Source of the DNA: an uncultured Pirellulaceae bacterium
Lineage (GTDB): Bacteria; Planctomycetota; Planctomycetia; Pirellulales; Pirellulaceae
DNA length: 64,000 nt
Direction of reading: 5' to 3'
Assembly (NCBI GenBank): GCA_938083195.1
Contig: CALKCK010000018.1
Coordinates: 62,001-126,000 of the forward strand
Shown piece after piece: positions 38,028 through 47,266 of this stretch. The position numbers and the translations under genes were made by a program. The notes under the pieces are model-generated. The model did no database searches. It was not told where the DNA came from and saw only the letters and a list, made by a program, of their open reading frames with translations. Numbering within the stretch: the first letter of the stretch is position 1; every line of letters begins with the position of its first letter.

Positions 38028-38368
38028 TTCAGGTTTCCGGGGGGGGTGAATGAAATATTACATGATGAATGAAACTAGTCTCCAAACTGGTTTCACTCCC
38101 AGTCATTAATAGTCAATGCAGAAATTGTGCCAATCATGGGATATTCTGATTTGCATCGAAATCGCGAAGAAAAGAGAGATTGATTTAAAACGGGATGCCT
38201 AGCGTGTTGTCAGATTGATTGCATTTCGATGCGCTTTGGAGTCAGCCTGTTTTCCATCATAAAGTCCGCAGCTTGCCTCGTTGAAGCTTGGTAGAACGAG
38301 AGCTTTTCTGAGACTAGAAAATTGCAGTGAATTAGAAGTGTCTGCAGAGTGCCGAGTGACGGAGTTCA
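38028..38368. other. Intergenic region, nothing recognised
   Basis: About 340 bp between two leftward genes. No convincing reading frame, hairpin with T run or RNA gene is visible. It should contain the promoter of the Tyr-rich protein gene. Confidence 0.4.
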
Positions 38369-39931
38369 CTAGCGGTTTTTTTTCGTGTTTTTTCTACTTC
38401 GACCACGGTGAAATTTTGAATCGGTGGGAACAGATCGGTTGATCGATGGGGCGGCAGGAATCGCGTTTTTTAGTTTGTTTTTAATTGATGCAAAGTTTGG
38501 GTTATCAATTTCGTTTTTAAACTCGTTGGGATCATTTTGAAGATCGTAGAGTTCCTCAAAATCATTTCCATACTTGATATAGCGAAACCGCGTTCCCGAT
38601 ATTGCATGAGATGCCACCCTTTCACGGTGAAAGTAGAACGAGGTCAGTGCAGGTTGTGCCCTTGCCGAATCTGGGTTTCGCAGTTGATTCAATAGTGAAC
38701 CGCCAGTGCATTGATTCGGAGTTGGGATCTTGGCCAAGTCGCAAAGGGTAGGATAAAGATCGGTTAACGTAACTGGTTGATCGGTGCGAGAGTGATTGGG
38801 AAATCCATTTTTTTCAAATCGAGTGGGGAGCGAGATGAATAGAGGCACGCGGGTGGTTTGATTCCACAAGGCAAATTTCTCCCAATTCTCTTTTTCTCCG
38901 ATGTGGAATCCATGATCCGACCAAAGCACGATAATGGTATTATCTGCTTTAGGTGATGCTTCTAGTCCATCGAGTATTCGATTTACTTGATGGTCGACAT
39001 AGCTGATACTCGCAAGATAGCCTTGCATGAGTTTGCGCCATTGATTGTTTTCTTTCACCCACTTGTGCCAGTGTCTTCGTCCATGGTCATGGGCGTCCAG
39101 AAGGTCATCTGACTGTACATTGGGAATTTGAACGGTATCGATTGGATAAAGGTCGAACCAGCGTTTAGGAACCTCCCAGGGGATATGTGGGCGGAACAAT
39201 CCGACAGCGAGAAATAGTGGTTTGTCAAAGTTCTGGTTTAATTGTTCAATTGCCCAATCAGCGACAAGATGATCTCCAAATTCCTGCTCCCCAGTCTTAT
39301 CGATGACCGCGGCCCCGAACAAATGATTGTTTAAGGGGCGTTTGCCCTGAAAACCCTCGTTCTGATGCTGACTGAATTTTGGTCGAGGCCAGTCATTTGA
39401 GATGGGATCCAGTGGGTCGCCTCGGTAATCATCCCACGCATCTGGGTCGTTTTGAGAGTCTCCGGGCGTCCACTGGAGCGTGTGAAAAAGTTTTCCACCT
39501 CCAACAGCTTGGTAGCCATTGTTTCTGAAGTGTTGAGATAAGACGACGGCGTTTTTTAATTCAGGAGATTCGTCGCGCCAGCGGGGACCATGGGCGCCAA
39601 AAAGATTTCTGTAGATGCCAGATTTCGAAGGATGAACACCGGTCATGACTGCGACCCGTGAGGGATGACATGCCGGTGCCGCGCAGTGCGCATTGGTGAA
39701 AACGGTGGAACGTCGAGCGAGTCTATCGAAGCCAGGGGTTACAATTCCGGGGTGATTGGCTAGCGGTGAAATATAGTCATTTAAATCGTCAATGGCGATG
39801 AAGAGAATGTTGGGTTGTTGAGCGTGGCAGGGTTGGGAAGAGAGCGCTAACAGCCAAGTTACCGCAACCATAAAAAAGGGGGATGAAGGACGCCAGGATC
39901 GCGTGGATGATTTGATGTGCAACTTGGTCAT
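38369..39931 (-). CDS. Sulfatase (iduronate-2-sulfatase-like), exported
   Basis: A 520-residue protein with a signal peptide (about 1-37, ending C-H-A-Q). The type I sulfatase core is present: I-D-D-L-N-D metal ligands near 46-51; C-H-P-S-R (about 108-112), whose Cys would be oxidised to formylglycine; M-T-G; and later W-S-D-H-G-F-H-I-G-E-K and W-E-K-F-A-L-W. These last segments match the iduronate-2-sulfatase branch. It would remove sulfate esters from algal or animal polysaccharides outside the cytoplasm. No sulfatase-maturating enzyme is in the window. The C-terminus is Lys/Arg-rich. Confidence 0.93.
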   Translation of the reverse strand: MTKLHIKSSTRSWRPSSPFFMVAVTWLLALSSQPCHAQQPNILFIAIDDLNDYISPLANHPGIVTPGFDRLARRSTVFTNAHCAAPACHPSRVAVMTGVHPSKSGIYRNLFGAHGPRWRDESPELKNAVVLSQHFRNNGYQAVGGGKLFHTLQWTPGDSQNDPDAWDDYRGDPLDPISNDWPRPKFSQHQNEGFQGKRPLNNHLFGAAVIDKTGEQEFGDHLVADWAIEQLNQNFDKPLFLAVGLFRPHIPWEVPKRWFDLYPIDTVQIPNVQSDDLLDAHDHGRRHWHKWVKENNQWRKLMQGYLASISYVDHQVNRILDGLEASPKADNTIIVLWSDHGFHIGEKENWEKFALWNQTTRVPLFISLPTRFEKNGFPNHSRTDQPVTLTDLYPTLCDLAKIPTPNQCTGGSLLNQLRNPDSARAQPALTSFYFHRERVASHAISGTRFRYIKYGNDFEELYDLQNDPNEFKNEIDNPNFASIKNKLKNAIPAAPSINRSVPTDSKFHRGRSRKNTKKNR

Positions 39932-40300
39932 ACGTCAGGCGGTCAATGAAAAAGTAGTTGAATCTGTCTTGATTGAGTGGATGCAGGTCGAAAGTCCATC
40001 CTAGCATGCTTCCCTCGGTAACTAAAATTCAAGACTATCACTAGGAGTTAAAACCGCTGAAGTCTTTTTATGTTTTCGGTGTCCGTCTCATTTTAAGTTA
40101 GCTTGTCACAAATTGAGACTCTTTGAGCAGCGATGCGAAGCGGCGTAATCATGGATTAATTTGAATTGTCCCTGAAAACGCGTAGTTTTTCCGCACAGGC
40201 GAGGGATTTTCCGGCCTTGGCATGGCTATTGCATAAGTGGATGGCAACAGAAGCCAGGCCTCCCTCATTTTCCCTTCCCCACTGCCCGAGATTAAATTCC
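39932..40300. other. Divergent region between sulfatase and FAD monooxygenase genes
   Basis: About 370 bp. An in-frame extension of the downstream gene starts at 40166 and runs through the right end of this region, but the extension has no family resemblance. No hairpin or operator was identified. Confidence 0.4.
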
Positions 40301-41428
40301 ATGATCCGACTCCAACCCCAAACAAGAAGAACCTCGAGGACTACGCTCTCTTCCTTTGAAAGTTCTAGCTCGAAGAGTGCCGTTGTGATTGGCGGGGGGG
40401 TCGCTGGTTGGGCGGCAGCGAGGGTTTTGAACCAACTAGGGTGGCGAGTTGAGTTGCACGAAAAATCTCCCGCAACTGCTTCAAAAGGTCACGCCTTGCT
40501 CTTGATGAAGAATGGATTGCGTGCTCTGGAATCAATGGGATTGAGAGCTGAATTATTAAGGCACGGTTCCAATATAAACTTTGCAAAGACCAGGGTCGCA
40601 GGTTTAAACAATAGTGAAGTTTTAACGGACTGCGTTTGTCTGCCCCGCAATGCATTGGTTGATGCGTTAGTTTGTTCGAATGAAATAAATCTATTTCATG
40701 ACTCTAAGGTGGCCGGTGTGGAACAGGACGATCGAGGGTCGTTTGTCAGATTTGAAGACGGGAGAACCCGACGGGCGGATCTGATTGTAGGCGCAGATGG
40801 GGTTCGTTCTGTAGTTCGGGAATTTGTAGCACCCGATTTTAAAATACGCATGGGGCGAGTTCAAGAATTTGTTGCTTTACTTCCGGAGGTAGAACGTGGT
40901 TTTCTATCTACAGAGACCGTTCGTAAGATCCACTTACCCCAACTCGGCTTGGCGGCTGGAATAGCTCCTGCCGGTCCCGGTCGAGAAGTGGTGTGGGTGC
41001 AGTTTGATCATCAGCGATGGTGCCAGAATCAGCAATCCGATCAGGAACTATTGGAAAAAATCTCGGCTAATTTACCTCATGCCATCGCAACTCGGATTCG
41101 CAATTCTCAAGCCGTTCATCGATGGAGAACGTGTGATGCCGTTACGTTGGAGAAAATGAGCCGTAATCATGTTTTGCTGGTTGGGGATGCCGCTCATCCA
41201 TGCCTTCCGTTCACCAGTCAAGGTGCAAACGCGGCGCTGGTTGACGCGGTTAATCTGGGGCAAGCTCTACGTGAACATTCTCAACTGGTTGATGCGTTGG
41301 ATCAGTTTTGTCAAGAGAGTGGAGCAACGGCGAATCTACATCTCAAGGCGGGCCGAACGCTTGAACGGGAATTTCTTTCGGGTAGGATGACCGCCCTGCC
41401 CCGTTCCGCTAGTTTGGCTGCCGCATGA
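40301..41428 (+). CDS. FAD-dependent monooxygenase
   Basis: About 375 residues from ATG 40301; the frame is open to 40166. After a Ser/Arg/Thr-rich leader comes the FAD-binding loop V-V-I-G-G-G-V-A-G-W (about 28-37). The NAD(P)H/FAD region has D-L-I-V-G-A-D-G-V-R-S-V-V-R, and the second flavin motif is L-L-V-G-D-A-A-H-P near 290. These are the class A flavoprotein monooxygenase marks (UbiH, kynurenine 3-monooxygenase and antibiotic hydroxylases). The aromatic or other substrate is unknown. Its TGA overlaps the ATG of the aminotransferase gene (ATGA), so the two are translated together and probably act in one pathway. Confidence 0.87.
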   Translation: MIRLQPQTRRTSRTTLSSFESSSSKSAVVIGGGVAGWAAARVLNQLGWRVELHEKSPATASKGHALLLMKNGLRALESMGLRAELLRHGSNINFAKTRVAGLNNSEVLTDCVCLPRNALVDALVCSNEINLFHDSKVAGVEQDDRGSFVRFEDGRTRRADLIVGADGVRSVVREFVAPDFKIRMGRVQEFVALLPEVERGFLSTETVRKIHLPQLGLAAGIAPAGPGREVVWVQFDHQRWCQNQQSDQELLEKISANLPHAIATRIRNSQAVHRWRTCDAVTLEKMSRNHVLLVGDAAHPCLPFTSQGANAALVDAVNLGQALREHSQLVDALDQFCQESGATANLHLKAGRTLEREFLSGRMTALPRSASLAAA

Positions 41429-42606
41429 GTAAATTCTCTAAAATTGAATTTTGTTCGACCAGGATCGATAAACAAATATTGACACAGAGAGCCTATAATC
41501 AAAGATGGGCAGAGTTACCTGAAGGAACCATTCCGCTGACCGCGGCCGATCCAGATTTTCCAGTTCCCGCGGCAATACAGGACGCACTAGTTGAATATCT
41601 CAAGGGCGGTTATCTTTCGTACGGTCCTCCCGCGGGATTGCCAGAATTCCGCGAAGCCGCGGCGATTCGATTTAGTATTCGAGACGGAATCGAGCTTTCG
41701 GCCGATCGAATTGTCGCGATTGATTCTGCAGCTGCTGGGATGGTCGCACTAGCGAGGGCATATCTTGACGTCGGTGATGAGATGTTGATTTTCGACCCCG
41801 TCGACTTTTTGTTTTCGCATGGTGCGGAAAAAGCGGGTGCCAAGACTGCTCGGTTTCGACTAACTGCTACAGGAGAGATTGACTGGGATTTGTTTGAGAG
41901 TCTGATCAATCCTCGGACGAAGATGATTGGAGTTTGTCAGCCGCATAATCCACTAGGTCGAAATTTTACTGCATCGGAGCTGCGAAAGATTCTGGAGCTG
42001 GCCCAGAAATATGATCTCTGGATTTTAGCAGATGAGATTTGGTCCGATATTGTTTTCGCCCCAGGTCGCCACATTTCAATGTTATCAATTGAAGGGGCAG
42101 CCGAGCGAACACTGCTACTTCAAGGGACTAGTAAATCGTTTGGATTAGCTGGTGCGAGAATTGGCTTTATTGCTTTACCCGATACCCACCACGTTGCGAG
42201 TTTTCTTGAAAACAGTGGTGCTGTGTACACGAGTTTTGGAGCAGCGACATTGTCTCAAGTAGCGGCGATTGCGGCGTGGCAGCATTGCTCGCAGTGGCTC
42301 GCTGGCTTTGTGGCTCACCTTCAGTCGCAAAGAGATTTCGCTTGCGAACGTCTCGCAAGACTTGCTGGTGTTTCGGTTTCAAGACCTGATGCAACATTTG
42401 TCCTTTTTCCGGATATTTCTAAAACGGGTTGGAGTTCCGAAGCGTTATCCGAACATTTGAAACAACAGGCGGAGGTGGCTGTCGTTCCGGGGAGTGAGCG
42501 TTGGTTTGGTCCGGGGGCGGTTGGCCATATTCGACTATCATTGGCGACCACGCGAGAGATTCTTAGCGAAGCTCTCGATCGCATCGAGTCGAATTGGCCG
42601 GTTTGA
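41425..42606 (+). CDS. Class I/II PLP aminotransferase (PatB/MalY-like)
   Basis: A 393-residue fold-type I enzyme. It has A-A-D-P-D-F-P-V near the start, C-Q-P-H-N-P-L-G-R, the D of L-A-D-E-I-W-S-D, and the cofactor lysine in G-T-S-K-S-F-G-L-A-G (about residue 236), with R near the C-terminus for the carboxylate. The A-D-E-I-W-S-D-I segment is typical of the PatB/MalY C-S lyase branch, although aminotransferase activity is also common there. It overlaps the monooxygenase gene by four bases. A lone two-gene unit suggests a small catabolic or modification pathway. Confidence 0.9.
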   Translation: MSKFSKIEFCSTRIDKQILTQRAYNQRWAELPEGTIPLTAADPDFPVPAAIQDALVEYLKGGYLSYGPPAGLPEFREAAAIRFSIRDGIELSADRIVAIDSAAAGMVALARAYLDVGDEMLIFDPVDFLFSHGAEKAGAKTARFRLTATGEIDWDLFESLINPRTKMIGVCQPHNPLGRNFTASELRKILELAQKYDLWILADEIWSDIVFAPGRHISMLSIEGAAERTLLLQGTSKSFGLAGARIGFIALPDTHHVASFLENSGAVYTSFGAATLSQVAAIAAWQHCSQWLAGFVAHLQSQRDFACERLARLAGVSVSRPDATFVLFPDISKTGWSSEALSEHLKQQAEVAVVPGSERWFGPGAVGHIRLSLATTREILSEALDRIESNWPV

Positions 42607-42608
42607 CG

Positions 42609-44078
42609 TTAACTTTCGGAAATTGCGTTCACTTCTCCGTGTGCATCTCTAGCTTTGAGGATTTGCTTCATTGCGATGCCGCCCACGACAGTTCCTATGA
42701 GCGAGATCCCCGCACAAAATAGAGCTACGTTAGCGGGGGTAAGGCCTAGTGAATCTAATATCAAGAAAATGATGGATCCGATGGAGACGAAGCAAAAGGA
42801 AAGCGCGTTGGCCGTGCCAAAAAACCTGCCCCGCTCATCGTTAGGGGAAAGGTATTGCAATAAGGACTGAAGTGGGACGATGTAGAAACCAGCAAAGAAG
42901 CCTATTGAAAAGACGAGACTGGCGAGGCCTAAATAGCTAAGTGGGAGTAAGCCCATCAGAAAGAATGCGATGGTCATTCCAGTTGCACCTGCAAGGGAGA
43001 AGTAGGGGCGGATTTTATCTTTGGATAGAAAACCGGCGAAGCAACTACCGATGGCGATTGACACGCCGAGGAGTCCAACAATGTAGCTCATCTTTGTGTT
43101 ATTCACTCCGAGCGTGGAACGAAATTCTGGCACTAACAGTATCGCTAGGATTGCCACTAAATAAAATCCTGACCATGAGGTTAGCACAACGATCAGCGTT
43201 CTGTCGGCAGTCCTGAACGTCTCACGGTGGCTGTTAAATAAATCGAATGATAGCTTGCGATCGGGCGAGGCTGGTTTCAGTTTTGGCATGAATGGAACCG
43301 CGATTAATCCCAGAATTGCAACTGCGATAAGCGTTAATCCAGCGGGTGATTTTCTCGGTGATTTGTCTGGGTCCTGCACGAAAACTATTTCTCCATTGGC
43401 AGGTTCTTGCGGCGTCAGTTCTCCGTCGTCGGATGACGCAACGCTGATGGATGATGTTGGAGTTAAAGGTACGGTTGGGTAGTACATGTCAGCCAATGGC
43501 CCGGCGAGGACGGAACCAAGAATAACGCCAATATTGGTGATGGCGAGGATCAGGCCATTTGCCTGACTCAGCTTTTTGTCTGGAACGAGTTCCGGGATAA
43601 TTCCAAATTTTGCGGGGCCAAAAAATGAACTTTGAATTGCGAAAAGTAATAAAGCAAAAATAGAGATCCAGAAACTTCCCAGCAGTAACCCAAGGGCGGC
43701 AGTCAATGCGATTGGGATTTCCGCGATTTTTGCGCATAAGATGACCTTTCGCTTACTGTATTTGTCAGCAATTTGGCCAGCCAATCCGGAAAGTAGTATG
43801 AACGGAATTGCTAGGACGAGTGTGATGTAACTCTGTGTTCCACTGCCGAGTGCGTTTACCCAGACACCTCCAGCAATCACCATGAAAATTAGAATTTGCT
43901 TTAAGATGTTGTCGTTGGTGGCGCCTAAAAAGGAAATAGATAGTAAAGAGCTAAGCCCCCGATTGAATAACTTTTTTTCTGCGATCGGATCCTCTGATCT
44001 TTCGACTGAATGTGCATCCGAGTCCGAAATGGTTGAATCGGCTAGTGTAGATTGGGGGCTGGAGTTAGCGGGAGCCAT
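42609..44078 (-). CDS. MFS transporter, LplT-like
   Basis: About 489 residues from ATG 44078, preferred over an in-frame upstream start because an AAAGGAA lies ahead of it. Twelve hydrophobic segments are visible. The N-terminal pattern F-L-G-A-T-N-D-N-I-L-K, G-Q-I-A-D-K-Y-S-K-R and F-F-G-P-A-K-F-G-I-I-P-E-L matches the lysophospholipid transporter LplT and the MFS half of Aas-type proteins. A hydrophilic loop of about 45 residues sits in the middle. No acyltransferase partner is adjacent. Lysolipid flipping is known for LplT; here it is inference. It ends three bases from the convergent aminotransferase gene. Confidence 0.85.
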   Translation of the reverse strand: MAPANSSPQSTLADSTISDSDAHSVERSEDPIAEKKLFNRGLSSLLSISFLGATNDNILKQILIFMVIAGGVWVNALGSGTQSYITLVLAIPFILLSGLAGQIADKYSKRKVILCAKIAEIPIALTAALGLLLGSFWISIFALLLFAIQSSFFGPAKFGIIPELVPDKKLSQANGLILAITNIGVILGSVLAGPLADMYYPTVPLTPTSSISVASSDDGELTPQEPANGEIVFVQDPDKSPRKSPAGLTLIAVAILGLIAVPFMPKLKPASPDRKLSFDLFNSHRETFRTADRTLIVVLTSWSGFYLVAILAILLVPEFRSTLGVNNTKMSYIVGLLGVSIAIGSCFAGFLSKDKIRPYFSLAGATGMTIAFFLMGLLPLSYLGLASLVFSIGFFAGFYIVPLQSLLQYLSPNDERGRFFGTANALSFCFVSIGSIIFLILDSLGLTPANVALFCAGISLIGTVVGGIAMKQILKARDAHGEVNAISES

Positions 44079-44327
44079 CAGTCTGATTCCTTTCAATCGC
44101 AATGTTGTCTTATGAGATGAAATTCGACCCAACGTCTATTTAATCGAGGATCATATGTTTAAATGCGATTTTTTGTTTTAACTTGTGCCACGAATTCTAT
44201 TTTGAAAACAAAAGAACTGCTAGAACAACCAATAAATTGGATCATCTGTGGGGAAAATTGTTGGAGGAAGGTGAAGATTGCCTTTAAAAAAATTTACTGT
44301 TTTGGTAATCGAACCGCGATTGGTCAG

Positions 44328-45938
44328 CTATTTCCATACATCTCGATCCAGCATGCGATAATTAATTGCTTCGGTAAGGTGATGCACTTGGATTTCTGTT
44401 GACGCCTCAAGGTCGGCGATGGTTCGGGAAAGCCGGAGAACTTTATCGTGGGCACGAGCTGAGAGGCCTAGTTCATTCACACTGATCTTGAGAATATTGA
44501 TGCACGCATCATCCAGTTTGCAAAATTGCCGAATCTGTTTACTTGACATTTGAGCGTTGTAGTTTGTTTGATTGCCATCGAACCTTTCGTATTGAGCCTT
44601 TCGGGCATTTTCGACGCCTTCACGTATTTCGGAGCTCGAGGTGCCTAGGCGAGTTGAAGAAAGTTCTTTGAACTCTGCCGCTGGAACTTCGACATGGATG
44701 TCAATTCGATCAAGTAGAGGGCCAGATATTTTTCCCATGTATTTTTCAATCTGAGGGGGTGAACAATGGCAGTCGCGCCGCGGATCGTTTCGGTAGCCAC
44801 ACGGACATGGGTTGAGCGCGGCTACCATCATGAAATCACTTGGGAAAGTCGTGGAGCGTTGAGCCCTTGAGATGGTGACTAAAGAGTCTTCCAGTGGTTG
44901 CCGCAAAACTTCGAGTGTTCTTCGGTTGAACTCGGGAAGTTCGTCTAAAAACAAGACTCCATTGTGGGCCATGGAGATCTCACCGGGCATGGGTGTGCTG
45001 CCACCACCGACAAGTCCTGCTTCACTGATGGTGTGGTGCGGAGATCGAAATGGTCGAGTTGTTAACAGTGGCTGGCCGGGCTTAAGCCTGCCACAAGAAC
45101 TGTAAATCCGCGTTGTTGCGATTGATTCTTCCGGGGAAAGCTGAGGAAGTACAGTGGGTATGCGTTTAGCCAGCATCGTCTTCCCCGATCCGGGCGGTCC
45201 AAGCATGAGCAAATTGTGTGCGCCAGCCGCGGCAACCGTGACGGCTCGTTTGGCCATTTCTTGGCCTCGAACGTCTGAGAAATCGACTTGATAGTTCGAG
45301 AAATTTTCAAATAGTTCATTTATGGGGGAAGGGATCGGCTCGAGTTCAAGTTGCCCGGAAAAGAAACCGACCGTCTGGGTCAGACTGTCTACTGCAATGA
45401 CTTCAATCCCCTCGACGACGGACGCTTCGGTGGCATTTTGTTGAGGGACAACGATTCCGCGAAACCCCGCCTTTTTTGCGGCGAGCGCCATCGAGAGAAT
45501 ACCTTTGGCTGGGCGAGTGCGGCCTTCAAGTGCGAGTTCACCGACAACAGCATAGTTATTCACGATGTCAGACTGAAATTGTCCACTTCCAAGAAGAATG
45601 CCCAGAGAGATTGGAAGATCAAACGTCGAGGCTTGTTTAGGTAAATCAGCCGGTGCTAAGTTGATGACGATTCGATCAACGGGGCGTACGAACCCCGAGT
45701 TGACGATCGCCCGTTCACAACGATGCGTGCTCTCCCGGACGGCAGCCTCGGGAAGCCCAACCAAAATGGTCTTGGGAATAGCACCCGGAGAGACATCGAC
45801 TTCCACCTCCACCTCAATCGCATCAATTCCAAGCAATGAAAAAGTCCTCAACTTTGCGAGTCTTCCGTTTCCGGAGATAGAGCTTTTTCGATTTTGATCG
45901 GACGTTTGCGATCTATCGGTAGAGGTTGGGTCAGTCAT
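44328..45938 (-). CDS. comM: YifB/ComM-family Mg-chelatase-like AAA+ ATPase
   Basis: A 536-residue protein. The N-terminal Lon-like fold domain (E-V-E-V-D-V-S-P-G, I-V-G-L-P-E-A-A-V-R-E-S) is followed by an AAA+ module with Walker A GPPGSGKT (about 245-252), the insert R-P-F-R-S-P-H-H-T-I-S and Walker B L-F-L-D-E-L-P-E-F. A zinc-like C-P-C-G-Y motif follows, then a Mg-chelatase C-terminal domain. ComM is a branch-migration helicase acting in natural transformation, and this is the full-length form. Its ATG overlaps the stop of the WYL regulator by 8 bp, so the pair is coupled. Confidence 0.93.
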   Translation of the reverse strand: MTDPTSTDRSQTSDQNRKSSISGNGRLAKLRTFSLLGIDAIEVEVEVDVSPGAIPKTILVGLPEAAVRESTHRCERAIVNSGFVRPVDRIVINLAPADLPKQASTFDLPISLGILLGSGQFQSDIVNNYAVVGELALEGRTRPAKGILSMALAAKKAGFRGIVVPQQNATEASVVEGIEVIAVDSLTQTVGFFSGQLELEPIPSPINELFENFSNYQVDFSDVRGQEMAKRAVTVAAAGAHNLLMLGPPGSGKTMLAKRIPTVLPQLSPEESIATTRIYSSCGRLKPGQPLLTTRPFRSPHHTISEAGLVGGGSTPMPGEISMAHNGVLFLDELPEFNRRTLEVLRQPLEDSLVTISRAQRSTTFPSDFMMVAALNPCPCGYRNDPRRDCHCSPPQIEKYMGKISGPLLDRIDIHVEVPAAEFKELSSTRLGTSSSEIREGVENARKAQYERFDGNQTNYNAQMSSKQIRQFCKLDDACINILKISVNELGLSARAHDKVLRLSRTIADLEASTEIQVHHLTEAINYRMLDRDVWK

Positions 45939-46947
45939 CGTATTTGCCTGCCATTTCTTTTACGATCTCACCCATTAAACGTCTTGCTGCTTTGGGCGCG
46001 ATAATTTCCGCACTGCTCCCCATACATAATACTCGGGGAATGATTTCGAGGTCGTGAACGGCGGGAACAGTGAGTTCAATACTGCCGTCCTTCAATGGTT
46101 TGATTTTTTGCTCAGCATGCAGCGGATCTTCGGTGACCCAGGCGGCAGCATCAGCGGCAACCTTGATTTTATAATTCGCAACTTTTCCTCGGCGCACGAA
46201 CATCTGCATGGTGTTCCCAATAAACTCATCAAGGTCAAGATCTGCAGGTTCTTTGAACCATTCATCTAGAATTGTTGCTTTATGAAAACGATCGAGTTTC
46301 CATGTTCTAACACGTGTATCGGGATCTTCGATTTCATTGGCAGCGGCGATGATATAGAGACTCGACTGAAAGAGTGCGACCGTGTAAGGTTCAATTCTGC
46401 GAACTTTTGGCGAATTCCCTGGTGTCTGATAAGTGATCTCAACGACGCGATGTTCCATCACGCCGCGGTTCAGTGTTTTGATGATGCCGTGCTGTTTTTC
46501 ATAGGATTTTGCTGGAACTCCTAGGACTCGAAGTGTCTTGCGAAATTTTTCGTAGTGCGTAAGGACAGAGCTTGGGATTTCTTCTTTGACTTTATTCCAA
46601 AAGGACTCGATCCCCATCCAGAATGGAGTACCGGCCAGCGGATGCATTAATTGACGGCCCATCGAAAGTGCAATGAGTTCCGTTGCTGTGAAACTAATCT
46701 TCGTTGTTGATTTTGCTCGAGGCCCGAGTTTCCATACCTTGCCCCGTCCAGAGTCATGCACGTCCACATCAATGCCTGCCAACTGAAGTGCTTCGAGGTC
46801 GCGACGGAGCGTCCGAGTATGTAACGATTTGAGTCCGAGTTCTTCGACGATGTCCGCTTGAAGTTCTTGCAGGGTTTTGCCATACCTTACGCGCTCGAGA
46901 ATTTGCAAAATCTTGTGTTGTCGGATCAGTTGTTCGTTTCGAGCCAT
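45931..46947 (-). CDS. WYL-domain transcriptional regulator
   Basis: A 338-residue protein. An N-terminal winged helix-turn-helix (R-H-K-I-L-Q-I-L-E-R and T-R-T-L-R-R-D-L-E-A-L) is followed by a WYL domain with V-E-I-T-Y-Q-T-P and Y-I-I-A-A-A-N, and a C-terminal WCX segment. WYL proteins bind nucleic-acid-type ligands and often regulate DNA-damage or phage-response genes. It is translationally coupled to comM downstream, which suggests shared control. Operator sites were not identified. Confidence 0.9.
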   Translation of the reverse strand: MARNEQLIRQHKILQILERVRYGKTLQELQADIVEELGLKSLHTRTLRRDLEALQLAGIDVDVHDSGRGKVWKLGPRAKSTTKISFTATELIALSMGRQLMHPLAGTPFWMGIESFWNKVKEEIPSSVLTHYEKFRKTLRVLGVPAKSYEKQHGIIKTLNRGVMEHRVVEITYQTPGNSPKVRRIEPYTVALFQSSLYIIAAANEIEDPDTRVRTWKLDRFHKATILDEWFKEPADLDLDEFIGNTMQMFVRRGKVANYKIKVAADAAAWVTEDPLHAEQKIKPLKDGSIELTVPAVHDLEIIPRVLCMGSSAEIIAPKAARRLMGEIVKEMAGKYDD

Positions 46948-47266
46948 GGTTGTAAATGATGGGTTGTTGACTTTGGGTATAAATTAACAGGGTCACCAGA
47001 TTATCCATTGGGATTACGTGTCCGCCAAGCACCTCACCCGTCAGAGCCGAATTTCGCTGAATTTTTGCCAGCGAAATGGGGAATAGGTAAGAATTTGGGC
47101 TATCCAGCGGCTTTTTAAAGGGTGACGATAGCCGGATAAAATTTTGAATTAGGTGGTTGGCTTTGGACGCGGAAGTGTAATACTTCCGTATCGAACTTCC
47201 GTTGCGATTATTTTCAGTCGATTCTCAGAGCGTTGATTCGCTAAACTTGGACAGAGTATTATTTCA
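46948..47266. promoter_or_regulatory. Divergent leader region upstream of queC
   Basis: About 320 bp. A seven-bp hairpin CGGAAGT-GTAAT-ACTTCCG sits at 47170-47188. A second copy of ACTTCCG follows at 47195-47201, so the left arm could pair with either partner. No T run follows, and I do not see a PreQ1 aptamer. This could be a leader control element or chance. Confidence 0.3.
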
